A stretch of 64,000 bases of DNA from Clostridiales bacterium (GTDB lineage: Bacteria; Bacillota; Clostridia; Lachnospirales; Lachnospiraceae), in contig DUNO01000061.1 in assembly GCA_012839295.1 (NCBI GenBank), positions 62,001 through 126,000 on the forward strand, given 5' to 3'. Both the position numbers and the translations under genes were made by a program. The notes under the pieces were generated by a model. It had not been told where the DNA came from. It saw only the letters and a program-made list of their open reading frames with translations, and made no database searches. This document shows positions 45,594-53,227 of this stretch, piece by piece (positions within the stretch are counted from its first letter, which is position 1; the number at the start of each line of letters is the position of its first letter).

Positions 45594-46694
45594 CTACTTC
45601 CCATAGACCCTCTGCTTTAACTCTTCCCTGTTTTTATCAAAGTCAATTCCGATCACATCCATCCTGCGGATCTTAACCAGGGAATAGGATCCTTCCACCG
45701 GTATACTCCAGGGTTCCATGGTATAATTTTTATAAACAGGAAGGGCGAACAGCAGGGACATTATCCTGCCCTCCGATATGTTCGTGGTTATCTGGGGCAG
45801 GACTTCATCCAGCAAGGTTTTAATTTCTGCCAGCGAGGATTTTTTCACCTTCTCAAAGACCTTCTGCAGCACAATGCGCTGACGGTTAGTTCTCTCAAAA
45901 TCAGTACCGATATAGCGATTACGGACATAGCCTAAGGTCTGCTTTCCATTCAGGACATAGTTTCCCGGCTCCACCAGCAGTCCGTCACCCTCTTCCATAC
46001 CGTTCAAATAATTCATTTCCTTTATGTACTCATTTATAATCGGTATTTCCTCCTCCGATATGTCCAGCTCAATCCCTCCGATGGCATCCACCGCGTCAAT
46101 AAAGGCATAAAAATCAACAGCCACATAATTGTCAATATCCACCTTAAAGTTATCTTCTATTGTCCGGATTAAAAGCTCCTCCCCTCCGTAGGCATAGGCT
46201 GCATTCAACCGGTTATCCCCGTGGTCCGGGATGCCCAGGTAGATATCCCGCAAAAAGGAGGTCATGATAACCTTCCTCTTATTTTTGTTGACGGATATGA
46301 GGATCATGGTATCTGAACGTCCTGAGCCCAGAGCCTTTCTTGAGTCACACCCAATAACAAGAACATTATAAACCTCCTTGTCCTTTGCATACTCCAAATT
46401 TTTTTCATCCATAGCTTGTCCTGCATCCTCTTCCGGCTTACCCATGCTTTGCCGGGATGGAGCCGTATCCCCTGTATCCCCTGCTTTTCCTGTTATAGCC
46501 TCCCCATTCTCCGTAAGCCCGTCCTCCAGCCTCTGATTCCTCATTCCTCCTGCCGTCTGACTTCCTGCATCTCCTGGAACCAGGTTCATCTTATGGATAT
46601 AGGTCCGTACCATGACAATCCCTGAGATGCCGCACACGATAACAGCGGCCCCCAGCACCATCAGGGCATATTTTAAGATCCTGCGTCTTTTCAT
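45594..46694 (-). CDS. LytR-CpsA-Psr (LCP) family cell-wall protein
   Basis: 366 residues. A basic start and one membrane helix (about residues 8-30) anchor it. A Gly/Thr/Glu-rich linker leads to the LCP domain: NVLVIGCDSR, GRSDTMILISVNKNKRKVIMTSFLRDIYLGIPDHGDNRLNAAYAYGGEELLIRTIEDNFKVDIDNYVAVDF and YVRNRYIGTDFERTNRQRIVLQ. The conserved Arg and Asp residues that bind the lipid pyrophosphate are present. These enzymes attach teichoic acids or other glycopolymers to peptidoglycan. Monocistronic, GGAGGTGCC ribosome binding site. Confidence 0.92.
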   Translation of the reverse strand: MKRRRILKYALMVLGAAVIVCGISGIVMVRTYIHKMNLVPGDAGSQTAGGMRNQRLEDGLTENGEAITGKAGDTGDTAPSRQSMGKPEEDAGQAMDEKNLEYAKDKEVYNVLVIGCDSRKALGSGRSDTMILISVNKNKRKVIMTSFLRDIYLGIPDHGDNRLNAAYAYGGEELLIRTIEDNFKVDIDNYVAVDFYAFIDAVDAIGGIELDISEEEIPIINEYIKEMNYLNGMEEGDGLLVEPGNYVLNGKQTLGYVRNRYIGTDFERTNRQRIVLQKVFEKVKKSSLAEIKTLLDEVLPQITTNISEGRIMSLLFALPVYKNYTMEPWSIPVEGSYSLVKIRRMDVIGIDFDKNREELKQRVYGK

Positions 46695-46796
46695 CCGAAA
46701 CAGGCACCTCCTGAAATAAATTTCTTACATATCTTAGAGTAACAGAATATTTCCCTTTAGGAAAGACCATTTTACATTATTTGTAAACCATGGCAT

Positions 46797-46872
46797 AAAA
46801 AAATAGACCATCCCTTCAAGCATTATCCCAATGTCCTGTTACAAATGCCTGAGCGGTGATGGCCTATCCGCG
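46797..46872 (-). terminator. Terminator after the small conserved protein gene
   Basis: ATAGGCCATC and GATGGTCTAT arms on the minus strand, followed by TTTTTT. The loop of about 45 nt holds a second small hairpin. Confidence 0.7.
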
Positions 46873-46938
46873 CTAAGTTATTTCTACATTAAATTATTTC
46901 TGTTCTAAATTATTTCTAAACCAAGCTATTCCTACACC
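46873..46938. repeat. Degenerate tandem repeat (four 16-17-bp units)
   Basis: Four successive units resembling TAAATTATTTCTAnAC lie between the small conserved gene and its terminator. Confidence 0.55.
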
Positions 46939-46946
46939 AGATAATT

Positions 46947-47183
46947 CTATTCACCATTATACATGAAGGCAATAAGACGGTTAATATCTTCCGGCTCATA
47001 AGCAACGATTTCAAGCTCACCAATCTTTCCATCAGAAAATACATTTGCCAAAGCAACGTATTGGGATAGCTTGGATTTTAAGTTTAATCTGTCACCTTCT
47101 GTGGTTACCAGCTCAACCTTACCTGAGCACTCGTCTATTACCTTAAAAAATGCATTTACATTAGTGATGTTCATTACTTTCAT
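46947..47183 (-). CDS. Small conserved Lachnospiraceae protein, function unknown
   Basis: 78 residues from ATG 47183, with GAAAGGAGCG upstream. MKVMNITNVNAFFKVIDECSGKVELVTTEGDRLNLKSKLSQYVALANVFSDGKIGELEIVAYEPEDINRLIAFMYNGE resembles a small protein often found in Clostridiales and sometimes mis-annotated as polyA polymerase. It contains no catalytic motif, signal or membrane segment. The pattern (an alpha/beta fold with ELEIVA and EPED) could suit a small regulatory protein. The leader holds a duplicated ribosome binding site. Confidence 0.7.
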   Translation of the reverse strand: MKVMNITNVNAFFKVIDECSGKVELVTTEGDRLNLKSKLSQYVALANVFSDGKIGELEIVAYEPEDINRLIAFMYNGE

Positions 47184-47193
47184 ATGACTTAAC

Positions 47194-47250
47194 GCTCCTT
47201 TCAATTGTGGGAAAGGAGAGGTTTTCTCTCCTTTCGATTGTGGGAAGGGG
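47194..47250 (-). promoter_or_regulatory. Duplicated leader with a Shine-Dalgarno hairpin
   Basis: The unit CCCACAATYGAAAGGAG occurs twice upstream of the small gene. The upstream copy is followed by its complement, giving AAAGGAGAG-AAAAC-CTCTCCTTT (47234-47212). The downstream copy is free and serves the gene. Confidence 0.65.
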
Positions 47251-47392
47251 TGTATTTTTTCCCTTCTGCAATGTAATATTTTATTGGTACATTTTTGCGC
47301 CGGTTCCTATTTTTATGTTATTTTAATCCAGTCATTTTGTCAACACATATATGGCGGAAAAGCAGAAAAGTCAAAACTTAAGGCACTTAAAA

Positions 47393-48058
47393 TCAGCACC
47401 CTAACAGTTTTACGATATCCTCTACCTTCTCCGCAATGTACTCCGCCCCATATTCCTCAAGCTCAGCCCTGCTGCCATACCCATACAGAACCCCCATGGA
47501 ATCCAGTCCGGCCTTCTTTGCTCCAAGAATATCGTGCATCCTGTCCCCTATCATAAGACACCTGGAGGTATCATTGATCCCCATCCCGCTTAGGGCATGG
47601 CGGATTACCTCCACCTTATGGAGCCTGTCCCCGCTCAGCTCACTTCCGGCTACGAAGTCAAAATAGTCCAGCAGTCCAAAGTGCTCCAGTATCTTCCTTG
47701 CAAATACCTCCGGCTTCGAGGTCGCCAGAATAAGGACTTTTCCACAGGACTTCATTTTTTCCAGCATTTTATCCACGCCTTCGTACATATAATTCTCATA
47801 AAGCCCCGTTTCGCTATAATATTCACGGTACTTTTTCACGCAAAGTCCCGCCTTTTCCTCATTAAGGCCATAATATTTCTGAAAGGACTCTATCAGCGGC
47901 GGCCCGATGAATTTATCCACCAGCTCCAGCTTCTTTTCCTCTATCCCATAGTAATCCAATGCATGAAGGATGGCCTTTTCCGTCCCCAGCTTTGGGTCCG
48001 TTAAGGTTCCGTCCAAATCAAACAATAGATACTGATAATTCTGTGTTTTCATATCCAT
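47393..48058 (-). CDS. HAD family hydrolase (phosphoglycolate phosphatase-like)
   Basis: 221 residues from ATG 48058 (GAAAGG seven bases upstream). Motif I LLFDLDGTLTDPKLG with the nucleophile Asp, motif II as ILATSKPEVFARKIL, and motif IV CLMIGDRMHDILGAKKAGLDSMGVLYGYG. The helical cap (residues about 18-85) is typical of the Gph/5'-nucleotidase-like group; relatives act on phosphoglycolate, pyrophosphate or nucleotide monophosphates. Monocistronic. The exact substrate is open. Confidence 0.88.
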   Translation of the reverse strand: MDMKTQNYQYLLFDLDGTLTDPKLGTEKAILHALDYYGIEEKKLELVDKFIGPPLIESFQKYYGLNEEKAGLCVKKYREYYSETGLYENYMYEGVDKMLEKMKSCGKVLILATSKPEVFARKILEHFGLLDYFDFVAGSELSGDRLHKVEVIRHALSGMGINDTSRCLMIGDRMHDILGAKKAGLDSMGVLYGYGSRAELEEYGAEYIAEKVEDIVKLLGC

Positions 48059-48143
48059 ACCTGTGCCTTTCAAAATTATAATGATCTTTTAATGCCCAAT
48101 AAGCTTTTCCGCTTTTAGCTTTTCCATTCTATTTTAATTCAGA

Positions 48144-48172
48144 TTGACAAAGATTTCAATTTGCATTATATT
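48144..48172 (+). promoter_or_regulatory. Promoter of corA
   Basis: TTGACA (48144-48149), a 17-nt spacer and TATATT (48167-48172). Confidence 0.85.
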
Positions 48173-48267
48173 TTGCATATGATCCAGGCTTCTGCAGTAA
48201 GAAAAACGGGCGGTTGCGGAATCCAAAGAACCGCAGCCCCTACGGGGAAAATGGGGAAAGGAGATGT

Positions 48268-48321
48268 ATGGGCAGGAATCACCCCATACCAATAATATAT
48301 GTTCTATCAGCTATCCAATGA
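48268..48321 (+). CDS. Candidate 17-residue leader peptide overlapping corA
   Basis: ATG 48268, four bases after AAGGAG (48258-48263), opens MGRNHPIPIIYVLSAIQ and stops at TGA 48319-48321, inside the corA gene in another frame. A hairpin GTATGGG/CCCATAC (48266-48289) covers the start codon. CorA itself has no ribosome binding site in the usual position, so translation may depend on this leader. Inferred, not known in the family for Clostridia. Confidence 0.45.
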   Translation: MGRNHPIPIIYVLSAIQ

Positions 48322-49234
48322 GGTTAAAAAGATTCACCCAAATAATATAAATCCCGACTTTCTCACCGTCGGCATCATATCCTTGGAGGAGCTGGAGCAA
48401 TGCTATGTCCAGTTTGGCTTCTCCTATCTTACCGTGGAAGAATGCAAAAGCGATGCCCAGCACCTTCATGGCACTCTTGGCTCCTACCATGACTATCTGT
48501 TTGGGGTAATCGTCGGGGTAAATCCCGGCCAGATCATCAAAGTCCAGGACCGGATCGGTCTTTATATAAAACAGAACCTCTTATTAATTGTAGTGATTGA
48601 GGACAAGGATAACAGCACCCGGCTCAAGCTCCTCGGCCTGCTAGGTAACTTAAAGCTTGATAACCTCTCCCAGGAGCGTTTTATCTTTGTATTTTTAGAA
48701 CGGTTCATCAATGAGGATTACAGCCTTCTTGTGAACATCGAGAATGACATTAGCGAGCACGAGGATAGGATTATTGACCATAAGCTGGATAACAGCTTTA
48801 ATTATCAGATAACTGCAATCCGCAAGAAGCTGCTCCTGCTTGATAATTATTATCAGCAGTTTATTGCCATAGGGGAAGAGCTGGAAGAGAATTCTATCGA
48901 CATCTTCAAGGAGGGAAACCTGCATTACTTCCGGCTCCTCGCAGGCCGGGCGGCCCGCCTATGTGACAGCGTAAGGATGCTGCAGGAATACAGTGTCCAT
49001 GTAAGAGAATCCTACCATGCCCAGCTGGATAACGACATGAACCGTATCATGAAGACCTTCACAGTGGTCACTACAGTTTTTCTTCCTTTAACCTTAATCG
49101 TAGGCTGGTATGGGATGAACTTCACCTCCATGCCGGAATTAACCTGGCGCTACGGATATCTCTATGTTATCACTATCAGCATCCTGATTGCAGTCATCTG
49201 CTTTATTTATTTTAAGAAAAAGAAATTCATGTAG
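48299..49234 (+). CDS. corA: CorA family divalent metal (Mg2+) transporter
   Basis: 311 residues. A long soluble N-terminal funnel domain with an extended helix, then two C-terminal membrane helices, the first followed by the signature GWYGMNF (GMN motif, near residue 275). The C-terminal end KKKKF is basic. Carries Mg2+, or Co2+/Ni2+, into the cell. Only ATG 48299 fits the frame; the nearest good ribosome binding site is 35 nt upstream, before a hairpin and a leader peptide. Confidence 0.92.
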   Translation: MFYQLSNEVKKIHPNNINPDFLTVGIISLEELEQCYVQFGFSYLTVEECKSDAQHLHGTLGSYHDYLFGVIVGVNPGQIIKVQDRIGLYIKQNLLLIVVIEDKDNSTRLKLLGLLGNLKLDNLSQERFIFVFLERFINEDYSLLVNIENDISEHEDRIIDHKLDNSFNYQITAIRKKLLLLDNYYQQFIAIGEELEENSIDIFKEGNLHYFRLLAGRAARLCDSVRMLQEYSVHVRESYHAQLDNDMNRIMKTFTVVTTVFLPLTLIVGWYGMNFTSMPELTWRYGYLYVITISILIAVICFIYFKKKKFM

Positions 49235-49303
49235 CTTTCCCGGACGGTTAAGAGAGCCTGGCAGGTACCTGCTTTTCCCGATGGCTTAAGGCTTTGCAGA
49301 AAA

Positions 49304-49351
49304 GGGAGCGGGTACTAACCGGCCTTATGGGCCAGCTTCATACCCGCTCCC
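49304..49351. terminator. Terminator between corA and the PRTase-like gene
   Basis: GGGAGCGGGTA (49304-49314) and TACCCGCTCCC (49341-49351), perfect 11-bp arms, between convergent genes. Confidence 0.75.
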
Positions 49352-49374
49352 CTCTATGATGGATATCATCATGA

Positions 49375-49495
49375 TCAAGGAATCCGTTATAGATCCTTCT
49401 TCTCTTTCTTCTTAGTTCGATCTTCTATTCCACTTCAATTCCTAATTCTATTCTTAATCCTTCTTAACCATTCTTCATTTCTTAACTTTACCGGG
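49375..49495. other. Pyrimidine-rich low-complexity stretch
   Basis: Runs of TTCTT, ATTCT and CTTCTT follow each other for about 120 nt after the hairpin. No gene is seen. Confidence 0.5.
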
Positions 49496-50137
49496 TCACA
49501 TCTTCGTATACCCATAGCCGTTTACAATAGCCTCCAGCTTCCGGTTTTCCTTGCACATCGGGCATTCGCCTACATGGTAGCTCACATAATCAGGAAGATC
49601 CTTCGGCTTAAAGATAGAATAAACCGGAATATTATCCACCTTACTTACTGCACTAAAAATAGCACTGATTCCTTCGATCATGCCCCCATAATACTTGATG
49701 CATTCAATGCTTTTCCGGATCGTGTCGCCAGTTGTGGCAGAGCCTACCAACAAAAGAATGTGCTTCCCAAAAATCGCAGACTGGTTATTCTCCCGGAATA
49801 CCATCTGCCCATTCGTATTATAGACGGGACTCACAATATAAATCGTCTGATGGGCATTCATCGACATAATACCTGCACTGCTTAGCTCCTGAGCCAGATA
49901 TGCTCCGATAATGTCACATCCGTCCAGGCATACTATGGTATCCACAACGGTACTGGTAACATACTGCTTGCCAATTACTTTTGCTGCTTCGATGGCTTCG
50001 CTTTGTCTGGTCTTCATCGTAGTGAGGTCAATATACAGATTGATGTGGGAGTTACTGGTAGCAAAATGACCTGGCATGACCTTTAAAGCTAATTTCTTGT
50101 TCATAGGTGCATAAATCTTAATTGCTCTACTTTCCAT
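49496..50137 (-). CDS. Phosphoribosyltransferase-like protein (orotate PRTase-like)
   Basis: 213 residues. A PRTase-type PRPP loop can be read in KHILLLVGSATTGDTIRKSIECIKYYGG (about residues 124-151), and DTIVCLDGCDIIGAYLAQEL fits the N-terminal half of the fold. The acidic pair that normally precedes the PRPP loop is replaced by hydrophobics (LLLVGSATTGDT), so catalysis is uncertain. The C-terminus has CPMCKENRK, a possible half zinc site. It may be a nucleotide-binding regulator rather than an enzyme. Monocistronic. Confidence 0.65.
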   Translation of the reverse strand: MESRAIKIYAPMNKKLALKVMPGHFATSNSHINLYIDLTTMKTRQSEAIEAAKVIGKQYVTSTVVDTIVCLDGCDIIGAYLAQELSSAGIMSMNAHQTIYIVSPVYNTNGQMVFRENNQSAIFGKHILLLVGSATTGDTIRKSIECIKYYGGMIEGISAIFSAVSKVDNIPVYSIFKPKDLPDYVSYHVGECPMCKENRKLEAIVNGYGYTKM

Positions 50138-50434
50138 AGAATTACCCCCTTGGTAATGGTATTATGTGGAACAATGTGCGGCGCAAAGCAGCGCCCTTTA
50201 TCAGAAGCAGGAATTCCTTCCTATAACCCAATTATATCTCTATTCACAAATACAAGCAAGGAAATACTTAACAGAATTACTTTTACCATTTCATTTAATG
50301 ATGGTTGTTGCTCCTAACAAATACAGAGAAAACCTGCCGCTTTCGCATATCGGCCTGTAAATCCAAAAAAGGACTATTGATTTTTCTTTTCCTATATGTT
50401 ATAGTTCCAATAAATAAACGCAGAGGATGGTATA
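50138..50434. other. Intergenic region between divergent genes
   Basis: About 300 nt. A TATAGT -10-like box at 50398-50403 probably serves the DUF2294 gene; I see nothing else clear. Confidence 0.35.
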
Positions 50435-50797
50435 ATGACTAAGGGACAGGCTGAGGCTAAAATAAGTGAAGCTGTAAGTAAGTTTGAAATTGAATTTATG
50501 GGCAGAGGGCCAAAGCAAATAAGGACCCTGATTTTTCAAGATATGATTGTGATCAGACTCAAGGGTTTCTTAAGCCAGTCGGAGCAAAAACTGGCGGAGA
50601 ACAGCCAAGGAGTTGAATTACTGAAAAAAGTAAGGGTGACGCTTTTTGAAAGTGCAAGAAGCTGTTTGGAAGCTCTTATCAAAGAAGTTGTAGATATCGA
50701 CATTATTAGTACTTATTCTGATGTTAGTACTAAAACCGGAGAAAAAATCATTGTAATTACTGTAGGGGAAAATCTCGAAGATAGATTTGACAAATAG
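50435..50797 (+). CDS. DUF2294 family protein
   Basis: 120 residues. KISEAVSKFEIEFMGRGPKQIRTLIFQDMIVIRLKGFLSQSEQKLAENSQGVELLKKVRVTLFESARSCLEALIKEVVDIDIISTYSDVSTKTGEKIIVITV fits DUF2294, a small widespread Firmicutes family. The RGP, DMIVIRLKG and E-x-x-A-R-x-x-L blocks are conserved. The function is unknown. Upstream of a duplicated RNA element and the DUF4914 gene, but probably a separate transcript. Confidence 0.8.
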   Translation: MTKGQAEAKISEAVSKFEIEFMGRGPKQIRTLIFQDMIVIRLKGFLSQSEQKLAENSQGVELLKKVRVTLFESARSCLEALIKEVVDIDIISTYSDVSTKTGEKIIVITVGENLEDRFDK

Positions 50798-50810
50798 AAT
50801 AGTATAACTT

Positions 50811-50857
50811 GGAAGACCATGCAAAGGGTTTTAAACAACCAGTTGTAACGTAATCCA
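50811..50857 (+). promoter_or_regulatory. Aptamer-like RNA element, copy 1
   Basis: Shares with copy 2 the ordered blocks GGAAGACCA, AAGGGTTT, a short A-rich loop with ACC, CGTA-type residues and GTAATCC. Outer bases TGGA and TCCA can pair. Confidence 0.6.
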
Positions 50858-50915
50858 GCAATTACTTTCCCATAAAAGATATAGTTATTAGCTTTTGTTA
50901 TATCAAACGAAAATC

Positions 50916-50959
50916 GGAAGACCAGTCGAAGGGTTTAAAAACCAAACGTAGTGTAATCC
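50916..50959 (+). promoter_or_regulatory. Aptamer-like RNA element, copy 2
   Basis: Second copy of the element, about 105 nt after the first. GGTTT and AACC can form a hairpin (GGGTTTAAAAACC); GGA and TCC can close the element. Its final AATCC is also the start of the terminator stem that follows, the usual arrangement of a riboswitch expression platform. Confidence 0.6.
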
Positions 50960-51006
50960 AATATTTGTTGACTTTTTAATTAGGTCAATAAATATTGGAT
51001 TTTTTT
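50955..51006 (+). terminator. Terminator between the RNA element and the DUF4914 gene
   Basis: Arms at 50955-50972 (AATCCAATATTTGTTGAC) and 50984-51001 pair over 17 of 18 positions, with TTTTT after the stem. It lies 210 nt before the DUF4914 ATG, so it would act as a conditional terminator. Confidence 0.85.
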
Positions 51007-51215
51007 AATTATCCTTTATATATAAAAAGTCAGGAGGTGTGCTCGTATTAGCATAGCCTTATCATGTTGATGGGGATATTCTAAAGGATGGTAAATGAAT
51101 CGTATCGGAAACAAAAGCTAACCAATATATTGGGGAACATTATTATGGATGCCTGCAACAGAATTATTAAGGATTTCAAATCGTATAAAAATAACGGAAT
51201 AGGATGTGATGTTCA

Positions 51216-53093
51216 ATGGAAGAAATGATTGGTAAAATGATTTTGCCGGATGAATTAAAAAACATACTGGCAAGCGGAGTGAAGGTTACAGTACCTGAAA
51301 GCCGCAGTGAGCTTATTGACTTGGCACTAGGCGGTAATTGCAACAATATTTTTGAGGTGGCTTATGATGTGCCTGGAAAAGGACGTGTAGTTGAAGCTAC
51401 GGTTGCAAGATGTAAAAATGGTGCTGTTATTAATTATACCGACACTTATCTAAGAAGGCGTGACCCGGATTGCATGGTTATTGCCGATGAGGGAGAGTCC
51501 GATAAGCAGCGCTACAGAGACAGGTACGGGAGTGAATTTACTCCTCTGAGAAAAATGACCTTTGAGTGGTTGGCAGAACAAAACCTTATATTAATGCCAT
51601 TTATGGCAGGTGGAGAGGAACTGGGCTATCCGATTCTTCTTGTAGCCCCTGACAATGCAGGCTTTTTTGCAGGAGGACTTGCGGATTTGCAGGGCTTTAT
51701 ACCGGGCAGCAAGCTGGAGGAAGGCTTTAAGCCTAAGGCAATCATATATCTTGCGCCAACTTTCAGGCACACCCACTTCGATGGGAAGCAGATGGTTGTC
51801 CATAACAGGCTTGATGATGTATATGAGATGTTTTCATACAACCTATACCCTGGCCCAAGCGCAAAAAAAGGTGTTTATGGAGTGCTTTTGAAAATCGGTG
51901 AGGACGAGGGGTGGGTAACAGCCCACGGATCAACTGTCATGGTAATTACACCTTATGAAAATGTAATTACTATAATGCATGAAGGTGCAAGCGGCGGAGG
52001 CAAAAGCGAAATGACCGAACAGCTTCATAGGGAGCTTGACGGGAGAATACTCATCGGTAAAAATCTTGTCACATCAGAAAAAATACACCTCGAGCTCAAG
52101 GAAGCCTGCGATTTAAGGCCTGTGACCGATGACATGGCTTTATGCCACCCAAGGCTGCAGAATGGAAGCAAGAAACTGGTTGTCAAGGATGCGGAAAACG
52201 GTTGGTTTTTGAGGACAGACCATATAAAGAGATACGGAACCGACCCCTATCTTGAAGGCATGTGTACTCACCCGGAAGAGCCTTTGACTTTTCTGAATTA
52301 TGATGCAGTCCCTGGCTCTACATGCCTGCTCTGGGAGCATGCTATGGATGCCCCAGGAAAACCTTGCCCGAATCCAAGAGTAATAATGCCAAGGAGGTTT
52401 GTCCCCAATATCGTTGATGAGCCTGTCGAGGTCGATGTCAGAAGCTTTGGCGTACGCACTCCACCCTGCACAAGGGAGAAACCGACCTATGGTATTATAG
52501 GCCTTCTCCACATCCTTCCACCAGCACTCGCATGGCTTTGGAGACTAGTGGCTCCCCGTGGGCATGACAATCCGAGCATTACTGATACCGGGGGAATGAG
52601 TAGTGAAGGTGTCGGCTCCTACTGGCCCTTTGCCACCGGTAAAATGGTAAACCAGGCAAATATTTTATTAAAACAAATGGTGGAGACCTCCAACACAAGA
52701 TATATATTGGTTCCAAACCAGCATATCGGAGCTTACAAGGTTGGTTTCATGCCCCAGTGGATCGCAAGGGAATATCTTGCCCGCCGTGGCAGCGCAAAAT
52801 TCAACCAGCAGCAGTTGGTTGAATCAAGATGCTCCCTTTTGGGTTACGCTTTAAGCAGTATAAAAGTAGATGGTACATTCCTGCCTAAGGATTTATTGGA
52901 GACTAACAGGCAGCCGGAGGTTGGCAACGAGGCGTATGACGAAGGCGCAAAGATGCTTGCAAATTTCTTTAAGGAACAGCTGGCGGCCTTTGTAACTCCT
53001 GACCTTGATCCTCTGGGCAGGCAGATTATTGAATGCTGCATATCTAACGGCACCATTGATGAATATATGAAATTTATACCAATGAAGTTTTAA
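51216..53093 (+). CDS. DUF4914 family protein with PEPCK/HPr-kinase-like P-loop
   Basis: 625 residues. A P-loop HEGASGGGKSEMTEQL lies at about residues 258-273, and the following ...LVTSEKIHLELKEACDLRPVTDDM... and GRILIGKN stretch fit the phosphoenolpyruvate carboxykinase/HPr kinase fold. N-terminal segment VPESRSELIDLALGG, FEVAYDVPGKGRVVEATVARCKNGAVINYTDTYLRRRDPDCM and later HPRLQNGSKKLVVKDAENGWFLRTDHI are conserved in DUF4914. It does not carry the complete PEPCK catalytic set that I know, so the reaction is unknown. Its leader contains a tandem RNA element with a terminator. Confidence 0.85.
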   Translation: MEEMIGKMILPDELKNILASGVKVTVPESRSELIDLALGGNCNNIFEVAYDVPGKGRVVEATVARCKNGAVINYTDTYLRRRDPDCMVIADEGESDKQRYRDRYGSEFTPLRKMTFEWLAEQNLILMPFMAGGEELGYPILLVAPDNAGFFAGGLADLQGFIPGSKLEEGFKPKAIIYLAPTFRHTHFDGKQMVVHNRLDDVYEMFSYNLYPGPSAKKGVYGVLLKIGEDEGWVTAHGSTVMVITPYENVITIMHEGASGGGKSEMTEQLHRELDGRILIGKNLVTSEKIHLELKEACDLRPVTDDMALCHPRLQNGSKKLVVKDAENGWFLRTDHIKRYGTDPYLEGMCTHPEEPLTFLNYDAVPGSTCLLWEHAMDAPGKPCPNPRVIMPRRFVPNIVDEPVEVDVRSFGVRTPPCTREKPTYGIIGLLHILPPALAWLWRLVAPRGHDNPSITDTGGMSSEGVGSYWPFATGKMVNQANILLKQMVETSNTRYILVPNQHIGAYKVGFMPQWIAREYLARRGSAKFNQQQLVESRCSLLGYALSSIKVDGTFLPKDLLETNRQPEVGNEAYDEGAKMLANFFKEQLAAFVTPDLDPLGRQIIECCISNGTIDEYMKFIPMKF

Positions 53094-53176
53094 TTGGGAT
53101 AGGCTTGCTGAAGCCTGCGATGTTATAACATATGGATTTGAGTACATCGATGCTGATGCTTTGATTATTCCGGAGG

Positions 53177-53203
53177 CGGAGGGATAGGCTGTCTATCCCT
53201 CCG
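53177..53203. terminator. Hairpin between the DUF4914 and fbp genes
   Basis: CGGAGGGATAG (53177-53187) and CTATCCCTCCG (53193-53203), perfect 11-bp arms with a 5-nt loop, between convergent genes. Weak T-run. Confidence 0.6.
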
Positions 53204-53227
53204 GCAAGCCTTTAAAGTATATTCCAA

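Noticed and set aside
46873-46938. CRISPR array
   Set aside because: Units are contiguous, degenerate and without spacers; no cas genes are in the window.
48180-48298. M-box magnesium riboswitch before corA
   Set aside because: Leader is too short and lacks the M-box core; a leader peptide fits better.
50811-50959. Tandem glycine riboswitch
   Set aside because: The conserved glycine aptamer core is absent and the copies are too short.
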